The position numbers and the translations under genes are program-made. From contig JACVTC010000020.1 of assembly GCA_016946835.1 (NCBI GenBank), positions 1,390,001-1,422,500 on the forward strand: a DNA stretch of 32,500 nt, in the 5' to 3' direction. How positions within the stretch are numbered: the first letter of the stretch is position 1; each line of letters begins with the position of its first letter. The stretch comes from Neocallimastix lanati (nom. inval.). Lineage: Eukaryota > Neocallimastigomycota > Neocallimastigomycetes > Neocallimastigales > Neocallimastigaceae. This document shows positions 1 through 13,906 of the stretch, piece after piece. Below the pieces are notes generated by a model. That model did not search any database. It worked only from the letters and a program-made list of their open reading frames with translations, and was not told where the DNA came from.

Positions 1-44
1 ATAAATATTATTAATCCAATCAAATAAATATATTTTATAAGTTT
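1..44. other. AT-rich left edge
   Basis: Plain AT-rich sequence at the left edge of the window. No feature seen. Confidence 0.5.
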
Positions 45-417
45 ACATTCTTCTGTCACCCTAAAAGAGCTTCAACGAATCGAATTGTATCAATATTAAA
101 TAGTATATAAGTGACTTTTATGTTGCTCAAGTCTCAATGTTAAAATCTCATTCACGGTATAATTATATTTTATTTTTCTTATTTTACGCTGGCCTTGCTT
201 CGATGAGAAATTAGGAACTGGAGAGGCATTTTAAGAAAAAGCGTACAAGAAAATTCTCAACATTAATATGCATGTCAGCGTGCCAATGCTGAACACTCAG
301 TAAAGCCCTCTAGCAGGGACACTATCCGCCAATGTGAAAGCATACAAAAGTGTTGCAACTACCTCAATATTCCCTATACCTTGAGTGGCTAAAGGGCGGT
401 ACACATCGAAAGTTAGG
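45..417 (+). ncRNA. GC-elevated hairpin-rich island 1, candidate structured RNA or SINE-like copy
   Basis: This island stands out from its surroundings: by hand count 101 of the 240 bases at 181-420 are G or C, while neighbours are almost all A/T. No open frame of useful length crosses it. Local inverted repeats are visible: TCAGC 275-279 with GCTGA 288-292, CCCT 306-309 with AGGG 315-318, CTCAA 363-367 with TTGAG 381-385, and CCGCC 326-330 with GGCGG 395-399 enclosing the last hairpin. A 21-base A run (418-438) follows directly. On the plus strand GCCTTGCTT (192-200) and GAGAGGC (221-227) recur in the minus strand of the island at 5220-5620. I do not recognise it as RNase P, MRP, SRP, U1-U6 or U3 RNA. 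The plus orientation is chosen because of the trailing poly-A and the shared motif; it could instead be a remnant of a mobile element. Confidence 0.3.
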
Positions 418-438
418 AAAAAAAAAAAAAAAAAAAAA

Positions 439-1041
439 GATTTTCATATTTTATTTTATATTATATTTTTTAATTATACATGATCATATAGTCATGTGTA
501 TTAATACTTGATATGCGGGAGTGAGTTTTTAAATAATGGTAGTCTAGTAAATTTTATTAATAAAATTATAATATTCGTACAATTAAAATAATAATTCTAA
601 TTCCTAAAATTTACAAGAGAGTCCTCTATTTCTAATATATATAATTTAATATATTTATAAGAAATAGGTAATATATTAGTAATATATTCTAATATATAGA
701 ATTATAAATTTTATATGAATTAAAGTATTATAATTATAATTATTATAATTACAATAATAACATATTAAAATAAAAAAAAAAAATGAAATAATTATTATCA
801 AAAAGATATAAATTTAATATTTAATTATTATTAAATAAACAAATATGCTACTGCACATATATATATTTTCTGTATCATAGTTAACTTATATGTACAGTAC
901 ATATAAGTTAACTATGATACAGAAAATATATATAAACATACATTCGAAATTTTGTACTACTTTATATCAAATAAAGTTAAAAATTATAAGATAAAAAAAT
1001 TATTATATCTTTAATACATTTTTCTTTTTTTCTTTTTTTTT

Positions 1042-1078
<37 letters not shown>

Positions 1079-1596
1079 TCATAATTAATTTTCATTTAAA
1101 TGATTAAATTGTTAAATTGAATTTTTTTTTTTAAAAAAAAAAAATTTATAATAAATTTTAATTTTGAAATTTTGAAAATAAAATAAGTACTATAGGACTT
1201 AAAATATTTATATATTTTTTACTAATACATTTATAATAATTTAAATATATATATTTATTTTTTTTTTTCTAATTTTTTTTTTAATTAATTTTTATTTTTA
1301 TTTTTATTTTTATTTTTTTTTAAAAAACAAAAAACTATAAACGGAATTCTAAATTATTTTATTTTATTTTATTTTTTTTTTTTTTAAAATTTATTTTTTT
1401 TTTTTTTTGTATAAAAAAACTCTATTTATCTATATATATATATATATATATATATTTTATATTTTGTTAATATCTTTTTAAATATAAAATATATAATGAT
1501 TTCAATTTACTATTGAATTGAAATTAAGTGTTAGACTCTTTAAAAATAATAATTTAAATTATATATATATACATATATAATTTTTTTTTTTATAAG
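439..1596. other. AT-rich 5' flank of the helicase gene
   Basis: Low-complexity DNA with long T runs (1020-1070, 1255-1400), a T/A foldback near 1120-1145 and a (TA)n tract at about 1430-1455. It also holds the perfect palindrome at 858-934. No gene was seen. TATA-like sequence is everywhere, so no promoter can be assigned. Confidence 0.5.
858..934. repeat. Perfect 38-bp inverted repeat with a 1-nt loop
   Basis: Arms 858-895 and 897-934 are exact reverse complements around the single base 896, checked base by base; symmetry stops at 857/935. It could be a transposon footprint, a hairpin transcription signal, or a foldback artefact of library preparation or assembly. Confidence 0.9.
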
Positions 1597-4563
1597 ATGA
1601 ATATTGGAGATAATATATCAAAAGCCATAAAAGAAAAGAAATGGCTAGATATTTCATATACTAATAATCTTAATAAAAATACTTTTTTTTGGATAGCTGT
1701 TTTAGATATAAGATTTTATACCAAAGATCTTTATGTTTCAATATTTAATGATAAAAAAGCAAAGTTAAATACAATAAATTCATGGATAAATTTTAAAAGA
1801 ATAAAATCTGCAAAAGTTATAGAATTTACGTCATATGATAGACCAGATGAACTCATTGAGAAAATAGAACAAAATATTGAAAGCTGTAAATGGTTAAATT
1901 ATGACCATTATAGTAATAATATTTTGAATTATTATATTAAATGTAATGAATTAGATGTTGATCCAGTTCAGAAAAACTATGAAAGCGTTTCTGGAATCGA
2001 TTTAAATCTTTTAATGAAAAATTTAGAAATTAAATTAAATGAAACCCAAGAAAAAAAAATCATATCAGATATTTACCATTATGAAATAAAAAATTTTTCC
2101 AATTCACATTACACCCTAATTATTAATAAACTTTCAATTGATAGCAGTAAAAAAAAGTATGTAGTATGTTATTACGTATTAACCTTGGATCCGGAAAGAA
2201 AATCATTAGTAATTTCACCTCAATTGAGATTTAATGAAAGTTTTATGATAGAAGGTCGACCTCATTCCATTTTTAAATATATAAAGATGGATGTAGATGA
2301 ATTTACGAGAACATTTGAGTCGAATCAAAGTGAATATGAAGATATTATTTCAGAAAATTTATGGTATGGAGAATACATTAATACTAAACCAGAAATTATG
2401 TTACTGGAGAGGGAAATTAATGTTAATTTAACGGAAACCTACTCTGTCATAGAAGATAAATACAGAAGAAAGATGTTACCAGATCCTTTAAAATCTTTTT
2501 TTAGTAGTAACACAAAAATAAATCACGTGGAAAAGGAAGACTTTTCTATGGTAATATATGATGAACAAATTAATATTGATCAAGCCAGAGTCATCTATAA
2601 TTCATTAAAATATCCTACGACCTATGTAAGAGGTCCACCTGGAACAGGTAAAACTCAAACCATTTTAAATATTATCATGAGTGGATTTTATAATGATCAA
2701 AAAATACTGGTTTGTTCTTCCAATAATAAACCGGTAGACGGAATCAGAGATAAATTAGATGATTTTAAATATAATAAAGAAACTATTCCATTTCCTTATA
2801 TACGATTAGGAAATTATGATGATTTGAAGAAGGCAACAAAAAAAATAAAAGAATATTATGAAATGAACACGAATATCTCTAAGCCGGAAAAAGATTTAGT
2901 TGAAATTAAGATAAATGATAAGAAAAATCATGAAAAGTTTCTTAATCTATTAGAAATATATGAACGACGAGAAGAGCTTCAAAACCGTATAAAGAGTAAA
3001 AAGGATTTAATTCAATCAATTAAAAATGAAAATAGTAATACTAATATTGATGAAATTCAAATGAAATTGGAAAAGGATAAAGAAGAATTAGATAAATTAC
3101 CAATAATTACTAATAAAGATATTGTTAATAGTTATACTCCATTTAAAAGTAATGAACAGGTTTCCGAATATTTTTATTATAAATCCTATCAATGTATTAA
3201 TAATCTAAAAGACCCTATATATTCTTCTTTAATTAGTGTATGCTCAATTCGTGATGATAATATTCGTGTAAAAAAATTTAATAATTGGTGTTCTGACGAT
3301 AGTAATATGGAACTATTAACTAAAGTTTTTCCTATTATCCTTTCAACAAATATATCCTCTAGACGATTAGGAACCCCTAAATTTATGTTTGATACAGTGA
3401 TTATGGATGAAGCAGGACAATGTAATATAGCGACTGCATTAATACCGATAACAAAAGCAAAGTCATTAGTATTAGTTGGAGATCCAAGACAGTTACGACC
3501 AGTGATTGTTTTGGATGATTCTGTCAATAAAACCCTCATGGATGAATTTCACATATCAGAAAATTATAATTATAAAAAGAATTCGATCCTTGATGTGATG
3601 CTTTTCAACGATAAAATTTCAAAAAATATTTTGTTAAGTTATCATTATCGATGTGGCCGTAAAATTATTAAGTTTTCTAATCAACGTTACTATAATAATG
3701 AGTTAAATTTATCTCACCTTAAAAGTGATGGGAATTTAGAAATATTAGAGATCGAAAATCAAAATGTAAAATATAGAAATGAAGCCTTTGATGAAGCTTC
3801 GGAAATCGTAAATTATATTAAAAGAAATGATATTCATAATGTTTCAATTATAACCCCTTTCATCAATCAAAGGGATCTTATCAATATGATGTTAAAAAAG
3901 GAAAACATAAATGATGTCCACTGTGGTACGATTCATTCGTTGCAAGGAGCAGAAAAGGATACTATTATTTTTTCATTAGCTATCTCTCTAAAAACACAGA
4001 AAAAAACATATGAATGGATCAATAATAATTTTGAATTAATTAATGTAGCCATTACAAGAGCAAAAAAAAAATTAATTATTGCTGCAGATACAGAGGCGGT
4101 TGATCAACTCTCCAATCAAGAAGATGATCTCAACACTCTTATAAAATACGTAAAAAATAATGGAAATATTATTGTTCCTTCTAATGAATCTATTCTTGTT
4201 GAAATTGGTCGTTCCAATGGTAGTCAAGCTGAAGATGAGTTTTTCGTCACAATGTCTCATTTTTGTACATGTTATCAAAAATATGAGGTAAAAAGAAATG
4301 TTAAATTATCTAATCTATTTGGAAATAGATATAATACAGATATGGAATTTGATTCCATTCTCTATGATTTAAGTGGAACAGATCCTAAACCATTAATAGC
4401 ATTTGAAATTAATGGTGGAGAACATATAGGAATCGCCTCAAGAGAACATTCAGATAGACGAAAAATGAAAATTTGTTCTGAAAATAATATTAAATTAATT
4501 TTTATACCAAATAAAATGGTAAAATCCTATATAGCTATAATGGATATGATACTAGAAAATTAA
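1597..4563 (+). CDS. SF1 (UPF1-like) helicase fused to a C-terminal PD-(D/E)XK-type nuclease
   Basis: Intronless 988-residue protein. Residues 1-80 form a small beta-rich N-terminal domain (pattern AI-x4-WLDISY...FFWIAVLDI...LYVSIFN) resembling the start of bacterial helicases of this type, possibly WYL-like. The helicase core follows: Walker A GPPGTGKT at 346-353, a charged coiled-coil insertion about 429-505, motif II DEAGQ at 604-608, motif III GDPRQL at 628-633, HYRCG at 683-687, motif V TIHSLQGAEKD at 778-788 and motif VI NVAITRAKK at 816-824. Residues about 869-988 look like a restriction-fold nuclease of the DUF2726/Vsr-like kind: E879, E881, D919 in FDSIL, then E937-x-N939-GG-x-H943, matching the family's E-x-D-G-x-x-H pattern with Asn for Asp. 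The start is the first in-frame ATG after a stop at 1555-1557. Role is unknown; ATP-driven nucleic-acid remodelling and cleavage is inferred. Bacterial ancestry is likely from architecture, not from codon use. Confidence 0.9.
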   Translation: MNIGDNISKAIKEKKWLDISYTNNLNKNTFFWIAVLDIRFYTKDLYVSIFNDKKAKLNTINSWINFKRIKSAKVIEFTSYDRPDELIEKIEQNIESCKWLNYDHYSNNILNYYIKCNELDVDPVQKNYESVSGIDLNLLMKNLEIKLNETQEKKIISDIYHYEIKNFSNSHYTLIINKLSIDSSKKKYVVCYYVLTLDPERKSLVISPQLRFNESFMIEGRPHSIFKYIKMDVDEFTRTFESNQSEYEDIISENLWYGEYINTKPEIMLLEREINVNLTETYSVIEDKYRRKMLPDPLKSFFSSNTKINHVEKEDFSMVIYDEQINIDQARVIYNSLKYPTTYVRGPPGTGKTQTILNIIMSGFYNDQKILVCSSNNKPVDGIRDKLDDFKYNKETIPFPYIRLGNYDDLKKATKKIKEYYEMNTNISKPEKDLVEIKINDKKNHEKFLNLLEIYERREELQNRIKSKKDLIQSIKNENSNTNIDEIQMKLEKDKEELDKLPIITNKDIVNSYTPFKSNEQVSEYFYYKSYQCINNLKDPIYSSLISVCSIRDDNIRVKKFNNWCSDDSNMELLTKVFPIILSTNISSRRLGTPKFMFDTVIMDEAGQCNIATALIPITKAKSLVLVGDPRQLRPVIVLDDSVNKTLMDEFHISENYNYKKNSILDVMLFNDKISKNILLSYHYRCGRKIIKFSNQRYYNNELNLSHLKSDGNLEILEIENQNVKYRNEAFDEASEIVNYIKRNDIHNVSIITPFINQRDLINMMLKKENINDVHCGTIHSLQGAEKDTIIFSLAISLKTQKKTYEWINNNFELINVAITRAKKKLIIAADTEAVDQLSNQEDDLNTLIKYVKNNGNIIVPSNESILVEIGRSNGSQAEDEFFVTMSHFCTCYQKYEVKRNVKLSNLFGNRYNTDMEFDSILYDLSGTDPKPLIAFEINGGEHIGIASREHSDRRKMKICSENNIKLIFIPNKMVKSYIAIMDMILEN

Positions 4564-4595
4564 TAAATAATAATAATAATAATAATAATAATATA

Positions 4596-4597
<2 letters not shown>

Positions 4598-4642
<45 letters not shown>
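4598..4642. repeat. Poly-A run, 45 bases
   Basis: An uninterrupted run of 45 A begins 35 bases after the helicase stop codon and follows an (AAT)n tract. It may help define the 3' end of the transcript, but similar runs occur throughout the window. Confidence 0.85.
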
Positions 4643-4647
<5 letters not shown>

Positions 4648-5009
4648 TATTAACTTATATTATCAAATCAAAATAGATTAACTAAAAATTTTAAAATTAT
4701 TAAATAATATAAAATTATATTTTATACCTATATCCACTCAAGCAATTTCAAAAAAAAATATTTATAAATATATATATAGGTATATATAATTTTTTCACTT
4801 TAATTAATTATAAAATTTTTAGGTATTTTTAAACAGTCCTAATAGAAAAAAAAAATAGTTGAAATGCATTTTCAATTTTTGATATTTTATTAACCATTTT
4901 TTTTTTAAATTTTACTATAACTAAACAAAATTAATAAAATAATCATAATGACATTTTAATCCATACTTTTTCTCCTTATTTATTTCCTAATTTATTTACT
5001 TTTATTTCC

Positions 5010-5040
<31 letters not shown>

Positions 5041-5209
5041 TTATTATTAAAAAATTTTATATTATAAAAGTTTTTCAATATATATTTTTTATTATCTTTA
5101 CTTTTTTATCCAGAAATATATATATGTATATATTATATATTATATATTATTTATTAAAAAAAAATTACAAAAAATATGATTCATCTTATAAAAATCTTTA
5201 AAATTAATC
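4643..5209. other. AT-rich 3' flank of the helicase gene
   Basis: AT-rich sequence with a (TTTA)n stretch at about 5000-5042 and several T or A runs. No gene or RNA seen. Confidence 0.5.
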
Positions 5210-5219
5210 TTTTTTTTTT

Positions 5220-5620
5220 CCAGACTGGGATTAACGAGAGGAAAGGACAATAGAGCCTTCCTTAAACGTATCAGACTCTCATTGGATTCTTTGCCGTATC
5301 GTTTTGGTGAGCCTCTCTAAGCAAGGCTAATATGAAAAACATTCTCTATAAGCCGCTTTATATGACAGGCTTCTTTTCAGTGAACTCATGAACCATCATC
5401 GAGAGAGGAACAATTACAATAATCCTCTGTACTAGTAAATATTGTAAATATTATAATCTAGCAAAAGGAATACTTTTCATGGCGAGCAAACACCAATTTC
5501 ATTTATAGGGAATAATACTCTAAGATAATGAAAATTACCTCATAAAAATTAAGGAGAAAAGTCGCGGAGTCGAACCAGAAACTTTATATGTATTATTCCC
5601 GAACAGGATAAAAATTGGAA
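5220..5620 (-). ncRNA. GC-elevated hairpin-rich island 2, candidate structured RNA or SINE-like copy
   Basis: By hand count 128 of the 360 bases at 5221-5580 are G or C. Stems visible: GAGAG 5236-5240 with CTCTC 5276-5280, enclosing GGAAAGG 5240-5246 with CCTTCC 5256-5261; AAGCC 5350-5354 with GGCTT 5368-5372; AGAGG 5404-5408 with CCTCT 5424-5428; and a long-range pair GGGAATAATAC 5508-5518 with GTATTATTCCC 5590-5600, extended by CCAATTT 5493-5499 with AAATTGG 5612-5618. On the minus strand GGTTCGACTCC (about 5565-5575) matches the Pol III B-box consensus GGTTCGANTCC at every position, near the 5' end in that orientation; no convincing A box is seen. In that orientation the island ends in ten A (T run 5210-5219). 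It shares GCCTTGCTT...GAGAGGC (5327-5311) with island 1. Identity unknown. Confidence 0.35.
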
Positions 5621-5639
5621 AAATGATCTATTTTATATT

Positions 5640-6461
5640 ATATATAGATAGATAGATAGATTTTATTTGATTTGTTTATAATTTCTTATTAATAATAACA
5701 ATGAAAAAAAAATTTTCCTATAAAATATTTATAAAAAATAAAATAATAAAATAATAAATTAGAATTATTATATGTACATGTATAAAAAAAAAAAAAAAAA
5801 AAAAGATTAATCTTTAAACTATATACCTTATTTTTTCCAATTTCACTTTTTTTTTTTTTTTTTTTTTTTTTTATGGGTTATTTAAATAAGTAAATTTCAA
5901 ATAAAAATTTCATTAAATCAATTAATATAAAAATTTTTTTTTTATATACAAGTTTTTATATTTATTTTCAATATAATTTTATTAAAAATAATTTTATGTC
6001 GATAATAAATAATTTCACATTATATTTATAGAAAATATTATAAAACTTTTTTGTTATGAAAAAAAAAATAAAAGTATAAATAATAATATTTATACCTATT
6101 TTTTTTTTAAAACTCTAAATTATTGAGTCTTATTATTAAATACTACTTTTTTTTTTTCAATTTTTAAAAATTTTTTTTGAAATTTCAATATTTTTTATTG
6201 CAATTCACAATTTCATCAGTTTTAATATAACTAAATTATAATACTTTTATTAAAAAAAAAATTAAATAGAGCAAAATTTATGTGAATTTTCAATATTTTC
6301 ACATGATTTTAATATTATATAGTAATGATAAAAAATATACATGGCTTATATTATTTTTTGTAAATTTTTATATATTTTATTTTATTTTTTTTCATTTTAT
6401 TTTTTTATTTTTTTTAATTATTATTTATTTATTTATTTATTTATTTATATAAAAAATTTAT
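5640..6461. other. AT-rich spacer
   Basis: Homopolymer-rich DNA, with A runs near 5787-5804, T runs near 5848-5872 and a (TTTA)n tract at about 6421-6448. No gene was recognised. Confidence 0.5.
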
Positions 6462-6672
6462 ATATGATTTTAAATATTCAAAAAACCTCAATATTTTCAT
6501 TCAACTTCATTCACTGATTCGACTACGCTCACTCTCGGGTGATCTCGAGTCTCTACGAAGCTTCACTACGTTACGTGCTCGATCTCTCACTCCCCTACTT
6601 TCGCTTCGTCTCATTTAAACGTTCATTTATTTCATTCAATATTTTCAGTTTTTTGAATATTTAAAATCATAT
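6462..6672. mobile_element. MITE-like element with 25-bp terminal inverted repeats and a CpG-dense core
   Basis: The outer 25 bases at 6462-6486 are the exact reverse complement of 6648-6672. Just inside, the word CAATATTTTCA occurs on both sides in the same orientation. Between them is a GC-rich core with 11 CpG dinucleotides between 6520 and 6621, striking in this AT-rich setting. There is no coding capacity. The size of 211 bp and the terminal repeats suit a small non-autonomous DNA element. No target-site duplication can be picked out from the AT-rich flanks. A hairpin regulatory sequence is the alternative. Confidence 0.5.
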
Positions 6673-6673
6673 G

Positions 6674-7950
6674 GTTTTTAGCATATATTTATACAAAAAT
6701 TATACCATTTTACATTTATTAATTAAGGCTCCAGAAATTGTATGTATATAAACAATACGGTTTTATGCTATATATATGCTAAAAACTATATTGTTTATTA
6801 ACAATCTGGAACCTGTATAATTCAATGAACAAAACAGCTATGATTGTATATAAACTATATATGTTTTGAATGTTCAATTAACGATACAGCTTTGATATTC
6901 AATTAACAATATAGCTAAGTTGTTCAATAAACCATATAGCTATATCATATATATTAGCAATATATGCATATGTTTAATTAATTAACAACATAGCTTTTTG
7001 ATATATTAATAATAATATAAGCATATATTGCTAATATATGTATATTTATGCTATGTTTATGCTAAAACTATGCATATATATGATTATGCCTTTTATTTTA
7101 TTTTATTTTATTTTTTTTTATTTATTTTTTTGATGAATTTGCCTGTTGTTTTAATATAGTTTTAGCATCAAAACCCTATGTTGTTCATTTATATATATAT
7201 GTTCCAGAATGTTGATATATTGTATTTGTATGCCATTTAGCATCAATGTTTATCAAAATACATATATAAACATAATTGTTTAAGTTGATACTAGTTTGAA
7301 CAATAAAATGCATATATTTGGAATACAAATACAATCAAACAACCTATATTGTTTATATTATTAATATATATAATTAATAGTTGTTTCAATTTTGAATGCC
7401 TTAAACAACAACATGCTATGATTGTATATGATTAACGATATATGTTTTGCATTGTTTGATTGATAAATATAGCTAGTTTGTATCAAAAAAGGCATTCAGC
7501 ATATTGCAATAATATTCATATAATAATATTATTAATAATAATAGTTTATATAATAATATAGCAATATTGTTCATATATATATAATATAACAACAATAGTT
7601 TATATAAAAATATTAGCAATAATCGTTATATTTTAATATATGAACAATAATCGTTTATATTTAATATATATATACAATATAGGTTAGTTATGCAAAACCT
7701 AGCTAGTTGAACAACATATGCTTTTGATCGTTCAACGTGGTTAAATATATGCCATATATTCTCAAACTAGCTAGGTTTGTAAATGCTAAAAACACTATTA
7801 TTTATATTGATTCATTGCTGTTTTATTGTTCATTGAATTTCTGGAACATGTATAAATAAATAAACAACATAGCTATGTTATTCAATTAACAACAATGCAT
7901 ATATGTTCAATATATATCGCTATTTTAAAAATATGTGGCTTATAACTAAT
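6674..7950. repeat. Palindrome-rich block of degenerate short repeats
   Basis: This stretch is AT-rich but not homopolymeric. The phrase TTCAATTAACAAYATAGC recurs with changes; copies end at 6837, 6890, 6915, 6940 and 6993, so the spacing is 53, 25, 25 and 53 bases, close to multiples of about 26. Related copies lie at 7856-7873 and 7881-7898. CTGGAAC(C/A)TGTATAA is at 6805-6819 and again at 7841-7855. AAACCTAGCTAGTT (7695-7708) is inverted at 7765-7778. Many self-complementary words (ATATGCATAT, TAGCTA) recur. No open frame was seen. It may be an eroded satellite or a remnant of a repeat-rich element. Confidence 0.6.
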
Positions 7951-8980
7951 CTCGTGTGAGTCAGAAATGCACTATCCCATATGAAATATATATTTTTAAC
8001 AAATCTTTCTAATATAACAATACAAAGGATTTTATTTTTATAATTAAAAGAATTTAAAATATAATTTTTTTTTTTTCCTGTAAATTTAAGAAAATCCAAA
8101 TATGTTAAAATTTTAATAATTTTAATTTTAAAGATTTAATAATAAATATATATATATATATTGAAAAATGTAATATCTCTCATAAAATGATATAATATAG
8201 CTGAGCATTATTGCTAATAATAATTTATCAATTAGGACTCAATAATTTAAATCATTAAAATTTCAAAAAACATAAAAATTTTAATTATTAGTAGATTTAT
8301 ATTATGATTAATTTAAGTTTAGTTCATAATGTAAATATACTAATTTTGAAGATTTTTATGTTTTTTTATATAATATATATTATATAAAATATATTATTAT
8401 ATATTTTTATGTTTTTTATTTTTTTGTTAATGATATGTTTACTTTATATTAAATTTCATAATTAAAAAATATATATTATGAACATATTAAAAGTTTAAAT
8501 TATATTAAATATATAAATATATTGTATTTAAATAAAAATTAAAGATGTTTGTATTCAATAAATAATATATAATATTAGGTATATATAATTTAATCTTTTT
8601 TTTTTTTTTTTTTGATATAAAAAATTTTTTTGAAATAATTTTGAAATTTTATATTAAAATTATTTAAATGATTGGTTAAAATTTCATTATTTTTAATTTA
8701 TTTTTTTTTTTTATATGTTTTTTTTTTTTTTTTTTTTTTCTTGTAAAAATATATTAAAAGAAAGATATTAAATAATTTTTAAAAAAAAATAATTTATGTC
8801 ATAATTAATTTGTGATTCCCATTTCATATATTATATACCTTTCATATATATATTTCTACTATAGTTAAGAAATTTGTTATTTCAATTTTATTTTATAACT
8901 GTTTTAATCAGCTATCAATTGTCTTTTCCTAAAATAATATATAAATAATAAAGTATTTTAAAATAATATAAATAATAAAA
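7951..8980. other. AT-rich 5' flank of RIX7
   Basis: A short, more GC-balanced piece at about 7932-7980 is followed by A/T-rich DNA with T runs at 8598-8613 and 8720-8740. Nothing else was recognised. The RIX7 start lies directly downstream. Confidence 0.5.

Positions 8981-13906
<4,926 letters not shown>

Noticed and set aside
1597-4563. GGA- and CGA-rich codon use in the helicase gene (16 of 25 Gly codons GGA) as proof of transfer
   Set aside because: RIX7 uses GGT almost only, but the CABLES-like gene uses GGA in 9 of 16 Gly codons. The contrast therefore tracks gene type or expression, not origin. Lack of introns is also weak, since the ankyrin and RING genes are intronless too.
5208-5320. 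An exon after a polypyrimidine-CAG at 5210-5223, with an open frame of about 30 codons
   Set aside because: The frame soon closes, no family is recognisable, and no upstream exon is visible.
5560-5635. A minus-strand tRNA gene, suggested by GGTTCGACTCC
   Set aside because: The presumed T stem does not pair properly, there is no acceptor stem, and no clear A box or D arm. Only the B-box match was kept.
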